A DNA stretch of 36,094 bases. Origin: Spirochaetes bacterium ADurb.Bin218 (GTDB lineage: Bacteria > Spirochaetota > UBA4802 > UBA5550). Under the pieces are notes generated by a model, which was not told where the DNA came from, did no database searches, and worked only from the letters and a program-made list of their open reading frames with translations. Made by a program: the position numbers and the translations under genes. The stretch covers positions 1 to 36,094 of the forward strand of contig MWCI01000031.1 of assembly GCA_002069965.1 (NCBI GenBank), given 5' to 3'. Positions 6,081-13,411 of this stretch are shown here, piece after piece; the stretch's first letter is position 1; each line of letters begins with the position of its first letter.

Positions 6081-8294
6081 TTACACCCTGAAAGTAACAA
6101 AATTGCCATGCATACCCTGACCTCCCATTATTGGGTCTACCAGTATACGTGTCATAAGTTCCTGATCATCTGCACCTTTACCAAAGGCACGCCTTAAATT
6201 CTTAGCAGTAGAACCAAAGCCATGGACCATATATACAGAATCAGGTCTAATCCTCTCTGTAACTCGGACCTTTACTTTATTGCTAACAACTCCATCCTGA
6301 TTCTCAAGCCTCACATACTGCCCATTTTTTAATCCCCACTCTATGGCAACTATAGGATTAACCCAGACCTCGTTTTCTGGATCAAGCTCCGAAAGAATTG
6401 GGTTGTTAATAGTTCTTGCAAAGGAATGAGAAGCGGATCTCCCATATAGCAGTCTATAGTAGCCACCTTCAGGCTCATCATGCCTTCGATAAACAGGAAC
6501 AGGATCAAAGCCAAAATTTTTCAGTGTCTCAGAATAAAGCTCAATCTTTCCACTATCAGTAGGAAATTTATAGTCTTCATTCTTTCCGATATATAAAGGA
6601 GTAGTCCTCTCAAGATTTTTTACTCCAAGGCGTTTCATCTCATCTAAAGAAGAGCCTATCTTTTTAAGTTTAAAATCCAGATATTCCTCAACATCCTTCC
6701 ATGGAAAATAATCACCAAGACCCATCTTATAAGCAAGCTCTCGGGCTATCCACCATGCAGGCTTTGAGTTGTATCTCGGCTCAAAAACAGGACTACGCAA
6801 AGCGATTTGAGGAGTTCTACCCTGGGAATGTCTTATATCGTCATATCTTTCAAGGTAGGAGGTATCAGGGAGAACAACATCTGCCCAACCTGTTATCTCA
6901 GTTGGTAAAACATCTATAACAACAACAAGACTCAAATTTTGCAAAGCCTTAATTGTATTTTCTCTCTGAGGCATGGATTTCAAAACATTGCAACCATAGA
7001 TGAACCATCCCTCATAAAAAGCACGCTCGGCCTCACCTGTAACTCCATGGACAGTAGCAGCACAGACCCCTGCAGAAATAGCAAGATTTGCCAGCTGGTA
7101 TTTCTGACCAGCCTCAGTATCCTTAAAACTTCTTTTGGGTTTTGGATAAGCAGGTATTGGCCACTCCGGTAACTCAGCGCTTTCTGGGATAAAAAAGCCT
7201 CCCTTTCTTCCCCAGCTTCCAAGCAGAGCATTTAAAATAGCACCTGCCCTTACCCTCTGAGTATCATCTCCATACCATACATTATGACGACCAGGATGAA
7301 TGAGAGTTGAGGGCTTATGCTTTGCCATTTCTCTTGCTGTTTCTCTTATAACATCAGGAGAGATAGTAGTAATAGGATATGCCCATTCTGGCGTATTATC
7401 CTTAACAGCCTTTTTCAACTCCTCAAAGCCCTTGGTGTATCTACGAACATAATCCTTATCATAAAGCTCTTCGTAGATAATGACATTAATCCATGCAAGC
7501 AGCAATGCAAGATCAGTCCCAGGCTTTATCGGAAGCCAGTATTTAGCTTTACTTGCAGCAATAGAAAATCGCGGATCTACAACAATTAAAGAAGCGCCAT
7601 TGCGCAGAGCCTGGGCAAATTCATTAACCTGCTGGCTATGAGTATTCTCGCCAATGTGAGAACCTATAAGCACAATACACTTACTGTTTTTCATGTCAGT
7701 GCGCTCTGGAGATTCAATTGCCTCACCATAGGTATTCATGTAGGCCTCCTCACGAGGGCCTCTGCAATTTGCATAAGATGGTGCAACAAAATCAGTAGTC
7801 CCATAAGCCTTAAGCAAAGTCTTAAACCAGCTTCCGCCAGAGCCATGACTGAACATAGCAACACTTTCGGGACCATAGGTTTCCTTAATCTCCTTCAACT
7901 TATCAGCGATATAAGTCAAAGCCTCATCCCATGTTGCCTCCCTGAAAACCTGCTTACCTCTCTCACTGGTTCGTATCAAGGGGGTTTTTAACCTGTCAGG
8001 ATCATTATATATCCCAAATCCAGAGGTTCCCTTTGTGCACAATCTTCCATAACAATGCTCATCTAATTCATTACCTACGATCTTCCATGGCTTACCATTT
8101 TTTGTATAAGCCCATCCTGCACACTGGAATGTGCACATCTCACAAAAGGTAGGCACCCTTGTTATAACATCATCGCCAGAATCTCCTTTGATAAGACCAT
8201 AGGCGACCTTCCCCACACCCCCAGCTACAGCAGCGCCGCCAATGCCAGCGCCTGTAATTTTTATAAATTCCCTTCGATTGACCTTTAAAGCCAT
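6081..8294 (-). CDS. psrA: Molybdopterin-dependent polysulfide/thiosulfate reductase catalytic subunit
   Basis: This 737-aa catalytic subunit begins with a twin-arginine signal (NRREFIKITGAGIGG, residues 6-20), so it acts in the periplasm. Cys51, Cys54, Cys58 and Cys86 match the CxxC-x3-C-x27-C site for the FS0 [4Fe-4S] cluster. Cys177 (in SYANCRGPREEAY) is the likely Mo or W ligand. The bis-MGD family blocks follow, including GSHIGENTHSQQ and WADVVLPDTSYLERYDD. The C-terminal cofactor-binding domain follows, with YRLLYGRSASHSFART. Length and order fit PsrA/PhsA. Arsenate or tetrathionate reductases are relatives, but the two YeeE halves and the rhodanese-like gene in the same operon favour polysulfide or thiosulfate. 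First gene of the operon, with AGAGG 6 nt before the ATG and a large inverted repeat about 50 bp upstream. Confidence 0.88.
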   Translation of the reverse strand: MALKVNRREFIKITGAGIGGAAVAGGVGKVAYGLIKGDSGDDVITRVPTFCEMCTFQCAGWAYTKNGKPWKIVGNELDEHCYGRLCTKGTSGFGIYNDPDRLKTPLIRTSERGKQVFREATWDEALTYIADKLKEIKETYGPESVAMFSHGSGGSWFKTLLKAYGTTDFVAPSYANCRGPREEAYMNTYGEAIESPERTDMKNSKCIVLIGSHIGENTHSQQVNEFAQALRNGASLIVVDPRFSIAASKAKYWLPIKPGTDLALLLAWINVIIYEELYDKDYVRRYTKGFEELKKAVKDNTPEWAYPITTISPDVIRETAREMAKHKPSTLIHPGRHNVWYGDDTQRVRAGAILNALLGSWGRKGGFFIPESAELPEWPIPAYPKPKRSFKDTEAGQKYQLANLAISAGVCAATVHGVTGEAERAFYEGWFIYGCNVLKSMPQRENTIKALQNLSLVVVIDVLPTEITGWADVVLPDTSYLERYDDIRHSQGRTPQIALRSPVFEPRYNSKPAWWIARELAYKMGLGDYFPWKDVEEYLDFKLKKIGSSLDEMKRLGVKNLERTTPLYIGKNEDYKFPTDSGKIELYSETLKNFGFDPVPVYRRHDEPEGGYYRLLYGRSASHSFARTINNPILSELDPENEVWVNPIVAIEWGLKNGQYVRLENQDGVVSNKVKVRVTERIRPDSVYMVHGFGSTAKNLRRAFGKGADDQELMTRILVDPIMGGQGMHGNFVTFRV

Positions 8295-8340
8295 AAAAAC
8301 CTCTATTTAGCAAAATAATATTTACCTACCAAATAAGCTA

Positions 8341-8370
8341 TAATATCTATATCAAACAATATAGATATTA
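8341..8370. promoter_or_regulatory. Perfect 12-bp inverted repeat upstream of psrA (candidate operator)
   Basis: TAATATCTATAT (8341-8352) and ATATAGATATTA (8359-8370) are exact reverse complements with a 6-bp spacer (CAAACA), 47 nt upstream of the psrA ATG. A TTGACT (minus strand, 8382-8377) lies just beyond it, and a TATAAT-like word overlaps its outer edge. The size fits a dimeric regulator site. It shares the word CTATATCA with the smaller dyad upstream of the MerR-like gene, but the half-site spacing differs. Confidence 0.5.
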
Positions 8371-8538
8371 TATAAAAGTCAATCTAATTTCTATTTTTTT
8401 AAAAAATTAAAAAAAATTTTAGAAACTTCATTAAGCCCGAAAAAATAGAGGGATTTATGTTCCCATAAAAAAGGAGCAATTCAAAGAGAAGGGCTCTGTG
8501 GTGTGAAATTTAAACTTAATGTAGAATTAAAAATTAGA

Positions 8539-8898
8539 TTAGTGCATGCCTTTATCTGAAAGGCCATTATAAATTTTGTTAGATTTGTATCTGTGGTGAA
8601 TTTCATTCATGAGAACATATCGGGATGAAAAATCCAACTCATCCCAGGAAAAGGGCTTTTCATAACCCCTTACATAAACCTCAATTTCAAGGGTCTCCTT
8701 ATTGAAAAAAATCTTAGTAACCTCAATAGAGGAATACTCCCCTTCTGCATTACAAAAAGTTATAACAGAGCTAAGCTCTGTATAATTATCCCTGAAGGAT
8801 TGTAGTATATCAGAAACAAATAGAGCCATCTCCATATTAAGCTCAAAGTGTTTTCTTTCAAATTCGATCATTTGAATATCAAATCTATCCTTGTCCAT
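8539..8898 (-). CDS. Hypothetical protein, 119 aa
   Basis: I do not recognise this protein. It is acidic, has no signal peptide or membrane helix, and its N-terminal third (FDIQMIEFERKHFELNMEMALFVSDILQSF) looks helical. The middle is beta-rich (VITFCNAEGEYSSIEVTKIFFNKETLEIEVYVRGYE). It follows another unknown gene by 12 bp on the same strand, so the two are probably co-transcribed. Codon usage looks like the neighbours and the reading frame is clean, so I think the gene is real. There is no strong Shine-Dalgarno sequence, which suggests coupling to the upstream gene. Confidence 0.6.
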   Translation of the reverse strand: MDKDRFDIQMIEFERKHFELNMEMALFVSDILQSFRDNYTELSSVITFCNAEGEYSSIEVTKIFFNKETLEIEVYVRGYEKPFSWDELDFSSRYVLMNEIHHRYKSNKIYNGLSDKGMH

Positions 8899-8910
8899 CT
8901 TAATTTGAAA

Positions 8911-9345
8911 CTAAAACCCCTTCATCATGCAGGAAAATCGAAATGGGAGATGAAACCTCTTACCTGTAGATGACTTTTTTTTATCACTCTTATTTTTATC
9001 TTCTTTATCATCCTTTGGGGTTTCAGAGATATACCACCTACCCTCTTTAAGAGCAGAGTTAATAACATCAATCCCCTTAGGACCAATTGAACTTACAATG
9101 TTTCCATAAAGGCATTCCATAAACCCCCCAGAGCCACTTCTAAAGAGGTCAGCGCAGAGATTACCCTCTTCATTGATAAAAACACAGCTAATAGTAATAA
9201 TATTATGGGAAGAGCCCCTAGTGTATTCATTATACACAGCGTTGCGAAGATAGACAATCATACCGCTTTCACCTGCAGTGATCTCAATAATCCTTTCTTT
9301 TATATTAAGGAGAATATCCTCATGCCCTTTATCCAGTTCCTGCAT
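8911..9345 (-). CDS. Hypothetical protein, 144 aa
   Basis: I chose the ATG at 9345 because GGAG lies 7 nt before it. A TTG one codon upstream is possible. The product is about 144 aa, soluble and without signal peptide. Residues about 25-95 alternate predicted strands (MIVYLRNAVYNEYT, NIITISCVFINEEGNLCADLF, GGFMECLYG). A highly charged linker (PKDDKEDKNKSDKKKS) precedes a basic tail KRFHLPFRFS. The family is unknown to me. The gene lies just after tRNA-Leu on the same strand and may be read from the tRNA promoter. Confidence 0.6.
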   Translation of the reverse strand: MQELDKGHEDILLNIKERIIEITAGESGMIVYLRNAVYNEYTRGSSHNIITISCVFINEEGNLCADLFRSGSGGFMECLYGNIVSSIGPKGIDVINSALKEGRWYISETPKDDKEDKNKSDKKKSSTGKRFHLPFRFSCMMKGF

Positions 9346-9437
9346 CAATTTACTCCAGAGGAATTTCTATAGTTGGAATTTATATCGGCAGAAAAAAATT
9401 TTTTGTTTAGAATTATCGGTTGGAAAAAGAGTTAAAA

Positions 9438-9521
9438 TGCCGCGAGAGGGACTCGAACCCTCACAGGCGTCCGCCTACTAGACCCTGAACCTAGCGCGTC
9501 TACCAATTCCGCCATCGCGGC
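9438..9521 (-). tRNA. tRNA-Leu (anticodon CAG)
   Basis: The 84-nt gene folds as a class II tRNA. The acceptor stem pairs GCCGCGA (9521-9515) with TCGCGGC (9445-9439), with discriminator A at 9438. The D arm contains GGTAGACGC and the T arm contains GGTTCGAGTCC. A long variable arm is present. The anticodon stem pairs CTAGG with TCTAG around the loop TTCAGGG, giving anticodon CAG, with G37 as expected for Leu. The 3' CCA is not encoded. Confidence 0.93.
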
Positions 9522-9956
9522 AGGACTTTAATATGCTCTTATTGAGCAAATATGTTAAAGACCCATTCAGATAAAAATTTCAGTCCCTTTTTGTCAAATA
9601 AATTTCACCTTACGGCAATATTTTTATGGGCAATAGCAAAAATTGAGTTCTCACAGAGCGCTAAGGCTTACCAGCTTACTTTAAGCTTTTTGTTTATGAA
9701 GTTTATATTAGAGCTCTTCCATCTTTAAAAAACATTCAAAAAAGCCTGGCAGCAGGCCAATGTGACATAAAATATGTATTGACAGAAAAACACTAATATA
9801 TTAAAATTATTATGTCATATTATAAATTCATGTTAAATTGAACAGACAGTCTCGCTTTTGTGCAGTCTGATCTTATTTAAATGCCAGAAGTATGAACCAT
9901 TTAATTATAATTCTGAGGGAATTATAAACTAAAATTTACAAGACAGGGAACCCACA
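9522..9956. other. 435-bp non-coding interval between tRNA-Leu and the coiled-coil gene
   Basis: No ORF here looks real. It holds a small GCCTG/CAGGC hairpin (9744-9757), the promoter of the coiled-coil gene bracketed by an 8-bp inverted repeat, and a leader hairpin close to the start codon (TTATAATTC 9905-9913 with GAATTATAA 9919-9927). The rest is AT-rich sequence in which I see nothing. Confidence 0.6.
9763..9817 (+). promoter_or_regulatory. Promoter of the coiled-coil gene, bracketed by an inverted repeat
   Basis: A perfect -35 TTGACA (9779-9784) and a -10 TAAAAT (9802-9807) are separated by 17 nt. TGACATAA (9763-9770) and its exact reverse complement TTATGTCA (9810-9817) flank the pair. 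A protein binding both arms could loop across the promoter. The gene start is 140 nt downstream. Confidence 0.55.
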
Positions 9957-12137
9957 ATGATTCTAAACCTTATAACCTTTTTGTCCTGTTTAATAATGAT
10001 GATACTCTTTAGAAGGCTTGATAGAACAAATCTCAGAATGGCAAAGCTTCGCAGATACTCTGCCAGAGTCTTTGATGATTTTAAAAAAATGGCAGAGCTT
10101 GAAAGCCGAAAATTTCAGGATGCCACCATTGAAATAGATGTCCTTATAAAAAAATCAAGTGCCCTGGCCAAAAATATGGCTGAGTCTATAAAAGAAATAG
10201 AAACAAGACTTAAGGGGCTTGATATAGAAAAAACTAATCTCAAAAAGGTTGAAGAAGATATAAAAGTCATTTCTACTGCTGCAAAGGATTTAAACAAGCA
10301 AATTCAGTTCATAGCAAACGCCAAAGAAAATTTTACAGATATGACTAAGAAGGTGACATATCTGTCAGAGAATGTTGATAACCTCAATAACCAGATGATT
10401 CAGATGATAAATGCCTTTGAAGATAAACTGAGAGAACGCTCCAGGGAAATCTCTGAGGAATTCTATGCCTTTGCAGATAATTTAAAAGGAGATGTTGAAA
10501 GGCGAGAGAACGAAGCGATCGCAGCGTCAAAGGATAGAATTTTCCAGCTTTCAGAGGAATTTACAAGAGCTGTCGTTGATATGGAAAGAAGAGTTTCTGA
10601 ATCCTCAGATATGCTCTATGAAAACTTTAAACAGAAAATAGCCCCCCTTGTAAAAGTAGTTGAAAATGCAGATAACCTCAGCGCCCAAATTAACAACATG
10701 AAAGAGACTTTCTCTTACATGGAAAACACCTTCTTTGATGAATTTAAACAAAAATCCACAGAGCTCAAGACAGATATAAATGATCAAATCGATAAACTCA
10801 CACAAAAACTAAAAAATGTAGAAAGCAATATAGACGAGTCAAAATCAAAACTCATAAACACCTTTGAAAATGAGGTAGAAAAAGTCCGCACAGAAATAGA
10901 CAACCTGAGCATACACGCTGTATCCAAAAAAGATGAAATAGTTCAGGCAGCAAGAAGAGAGGCTGAGGCTATACGCAAGAGGATTGACGAATTTGAAGAT
11001 AGATTTACAGAGCTTGAGGCAAGGCTTATTGAGACAGCAGAATCAAAGATCGATGCAATTGACAGTGAATATCAAACAATCGAATCAAGGATCAACTCTC
11101 TCCTGTCCAGAATGAGAGAGGAGGAAACATCTCTTACAAGAAGGCTTACAGATATTAAAGAAGAGATTATAAAATATGAGCAGAGCAACGATGTCTTCGG
11201 CAAAACAGATGCGCTTATCAAGAGAGTTGATTCTGCAGTTGCAGATCTGTCCAGAACCTTAGAAGAAGCTCAAAAAGAGTCAAAGGAGCTACAACAATTT
11301 GTTACAGATGTTGAACAGATCAAGGAGCTTAAAAAGACTGCTGATAAAGAAATCAGAAGCTATTATGCCAAGAAAGAAAAACTTGCAGATATTGAAAATG
11401 AAATCAAGCATCTTATGGAGGTTAATGACCACGTAATAGAAAAAACTGAAAAACTCCTTGAAAACATATCAAAGGTTGATGCCGTAAATTCACGTATCGA
11501 TGCGCTATCTGAGGCCTATGCTGCTGTAGAGCGAAGAATTAAAGAGCTAAGAGAATATGAAGACGTTATAGCCAGAAATCTTGACGCTGTAAATAAATCC
11601 GACATTATCATACAGACAATTGACAGTAGGATCAAAGCCTTTGAAAAGGTTGTGGAGAGATCAGACAAGCGAATTGACAAGATAGCTCAAAACCTGAGGA
11701 AGGTAGAAGAAGAGACCATCATACTTAAAACAAAAGAAAGCGATATCCGTGAGCTTCGTGACAGACTGAGCGAACTGGATGGACTATCTGACCATATGGA
11801 AGAGAGAATAAAACAAATATACGCCATGTTCCAGAAAGTTGAAAAGATACGGAAGGATATTGATCAGACCGACAGCAAGCTCCAGAGCATGTTTGATGAG
11901 ACAGATCGCAAGATGAAGGAATTCTCAGACTTTATTCAGGCTGTGGACAACAATATACCAATACTAAAACAGGTAAAGGGAGATATTAAAAACATACCTG
12001 CAAAAAATCTTAACGATAACATAATCAAGACAGTGAGAGAGCTCTCTAATAAAGGATGGGACCCTGAAGCTATTTCAAAAAAGCTGATGATTGATGAAAA
12101 CTCTGTGAGATTTATTATAAACACAACTCTTCTGTAA
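9957..12137 (+). CDS. Large membrane-anchored coiled-coil protein with C-terminal HTH-like end (spirochaete coiled-coil type)
   Basis: This 726-aa protein begins with one hydrophobic segment (MILNLITFLSCLIMMILF) followed by basic residues, so the bulk is probably cytoplasmic and anchored at the inner membrane. From about residue 40 to 690 it is almost continuous heptad-type coiled coil rich in Glu, Lys, Asp and Ile, with many DxRI, ERRI and IDEF-like repeats and almost no Pro or Gly. The last 30 residues (ELSNKGWDPEAISKKLMIDE then NSVRFII) resemble a small helix-turn-helix, as found at the end of other bacterial membrane coiled-coil proteins. Long proteins of this layout are common in spirochaetes and may have a scaffold or cytoskeletal role. 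The function is not known to me. It is monocistronic. Confidence 0.75.
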   Translation: MILNLITFLSCLIMMILFRRLDRTNLRMAKLRRYSARVFDDFKKMAELESRKFQDATIEIDVLIKKSSALAKNMAESIKEIETRLKGLDIEKTNLKKVEEDIKVISTAAKDLNKQIQFIANAKENFTDMTKKVTYLSENVDNLNNQMIQMINAFEDKLRERSREISEEFYAFADNLKGDVERRENEAIAASKDRIFQLSEEFTRAVVDMERRVSESSDMLYENFKQKIAPLVKVVENADNLSAQINNMKETFSYMENTFFDEFKQKSTELKTDINDQIDKLTQKLKNVESNIDESKSKLINTFENEVEKVRTEIDNLSIHAVSKKDEIVQAARREAEAIRKRIDEFEDRFTELEARLIETAESKIDAIDSEYQTIESRINSLLSRMREEETSLTRRLTDIKEEIIKYEQSNDVFGKTDALIKRVDSAVADLSRTLEEAQKESKELQQFVTDVEQIKELKKTADKEIRSYYAKKEKLADIENEIKHLMEVNDHVIEKTEKLLENISKVDAVNSRIDALSEAYAAVERRIKELREYEDVIARNLDAVNKSDIIIQTIDSRIKAFEKVVERSDKRIDKIAQNLRKVEEETIILKTKESDIRELRDRLSELDGLSDHMEERIKQIYAMFQKVEKIRKDIDQTDSKLQSMFDETDRKMKEFSDFIQAVDNNIPILKQVKGDIKNIPAKNLNDNIIKTVRELSNKGWDPEAISKKLMIDENSVRFIINTTLL

Positions 12138-12176
12138 TTTCGAAGGGTTTAAACTTCATTATATTTATTGCCTAAT

Positions 12177-13153
12177 CAAACCCCTGAAAAAGTCAGGAAG
12201 CCAGTATTTCATTAAAAATATGCAGTTTAAAAGGTAAAAAATATCACTTATATAACAAGGACAAAAGAAGCTTTAATCGCTTCTCTAAATTCATGACCAG
12301 TATAATGAGGCTAATTGATGTCTCATTGGTCTCTTTCAACTTCATCATTATCCTGCCTAATCCATATCGTCTCTTCCCAGTGCCAAAACTTCCTTCAATG
12401 GCATTCCTCTGCGCTCTGTCAGCTTGTTCTTGTTTATCTGAATAGGAATTATCGTTTACCGGACGGCCTAACCGAGGTCCAGATAGACGTATATTGTGCT
12501 CTTTGCAAAATCGTAAGTTTTCACCTGTCCTGTATATTTTATCCGCTAATACCGCCTCAGGATAGTATCCCATACGTTGCTTATATCGCTTTATTTGTTC
12601 TATCAGGAGTGTCGATTCATTGATATTATCCCATGAAATTGCATCAAGAATATGATATCCATTGATGCGCGAAAGAAATATCTTTGCCCCAAATTCAACC
12701 AATGCCTGTGCTTTCCCTCGAACAATTGGTCGTACATGGGGCTGGCTTATATTTACAATGCGGTCTGCTATAGAATTCTTATTCTCATCATACATCTGTT
12801 TTTGTTGTCGATACACTTCCCCAACAACCAAAAGATTCCTGTATTGCTGACGAGTCAACCCTTCAAGTACTGCTCCTCTCTGTATCAGTGCTTCAATATG
12901 ATGAATATCCCTCCGAATATACTGTAATTGCTGCCTCAAAGCCTTCCGTAACCCCTTTTGTGTGTGTTTCCGACGTTTTATAGCCCTGAAGATAATCCTT
13001 TCAAACTCTAACTGTTCTTTATTCTTTGCCTTATACATGGGTTACCTCGTGCAAGAATTTTGCGACATAATTACCATTTTCCTTGCACTTTTTCAAGCTG
13101 TTTTAGCTTTAAACATTTGAAAATTCAATACTTTTCACTTTTTCAGTAAGGCC
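12177..13153 (-). mobile_element. IS5-like element, copy 1 (internally deleted, left end degenerate)
   Basis: Aligning to copy 2 base by base gives a 977-bp element, exactly 633 bp shorter than copy 2 because of one internal deletion. The right end keeps the inverted repeat (minus strand GGCCTTACTGAAAAAGTGA from 13153) next to a TA at 13154-13155. The left end keeps CTGAAAAAGTCAGGAAGCC, but the outer seven bases (CAAACCC) do not match the expected terminus. The element is therefore probably unable to move by itself. Confidence 0.88.
12244..13038 (-). pseudogene. IS5-family transposase, in-frame internal deletion (copy 1)
   Basis: The open frame of 264 codons starts like the full transposase (MYKAKNKEQLEF). 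After three or four altered residues (ERIIF) it jumps to the RAIKRRKHTQKG segment, which in copy 2 lies after residue 220. Relative to copy 2, 211 codons are lost, including the DUF772-type N-terminal domain and the first catalytic Asp (VDAS). The second Asp (VLADKIYRTG) and the Glu (RNAIEGSFGTGKRRYGLGRI) remain. The frame has survived because the deleted length is a multiple of three. It ends 17 codons earlier than copy 2 (TGA where copy 2 has CGA). A functional DDE enzyme is not possible. A DNA-binding fragment is conceivable but unsupported. Confidence 0.88.
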
Positions 13154-13214
13154 TAATTATTCAGCTTTTTTTCTGGAAGCTAAAATGAATGTTAATTTTT
13201 TAAGGTAGAGTATT

Positions 13215-13262
13215 GTGATTAGGGATGAAATACTAAGGCAGATAGAACAATACTATAAAGTG
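13215..13262 (+). pseudogene. Possible 5' remnant of an interrupted gene
   Basis: AAGGTAGAG is followed after 5 nt by GTG, which opens a frame starting V/MIRDEILRQIEQYYK. This is well-formed, gene-like sequence for about 15 codons. It then degenerates into unstructured codons (VIIILNSTQRFQ) and enters the antisense of the endonuclease gene. I read it as the start of a gene broken by arrival of the restriction cassette. Chance cannot be excluded with so few codons. Confidence 0.3.
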
Positions 13263-13292
13263 ATTATTATTTTGAATAGCACACAACGTTTC

Positions 13293-13364
13293 CAGCATAA
13301 AAAAAGTTTTTTTTACGAAGCAAGAATTTGGGTGAGTGTTGTAAGGCACGAACCTTTTATGCTG
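13293..13364. repeat. Imperfect hairpin following the endonuclease gene
   Basis: CAGCATAAAA (13293-13302) and TTTTATGCTG (13355-13364) are exact reverse complements 52 bp apart, with AAC (13287-13289 region) and GTT (13366-13368 region) outside them. It lies about 50 bp past the endonuclease stop on the minus strand. The position and size recall integron attC sites, but the outer core words do not meet the RYYYAAC/GTTRRRY consensus. It may simply act as a terminator or be a leftover of insertion. Confidence 0.35.
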
Positions 13365-13411
13365 TGTTATACTCTGTTCGTCGCTTCTTATCATTGGCAA
13401 AATACTATCAT

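Noticed and set aside
6701-7991. Several plus-strand frames opposite psrA
   Set aside because: They are antisense to a full-length gene with all cofactor motifs. Their composition is rich in Cys and Ser as expected for shadows.
8341-8370. FNR/CRP-type site upstream of psrA
   Set aside because: The dyad does not contain TTGAT-N4-ATCAA or TGTGA-N6-TCACA half sites, so a named regulator cannot be assigned.
9278-9481. Small plus-strand frame ending MPREGLEPSQASAY
   Set aside because: It runs through the antisense of the tRNA-Leu gene, a very common false ORF at tRNA genes.
12315-12927. Plus-strand open frames inside IS copy 1, repeated identically inside copy 2 (16048-16660)
   Set aside because: They are antisense to the transposase, have no ribosome-binding sites, and their identity simply reflects the IS duplication.
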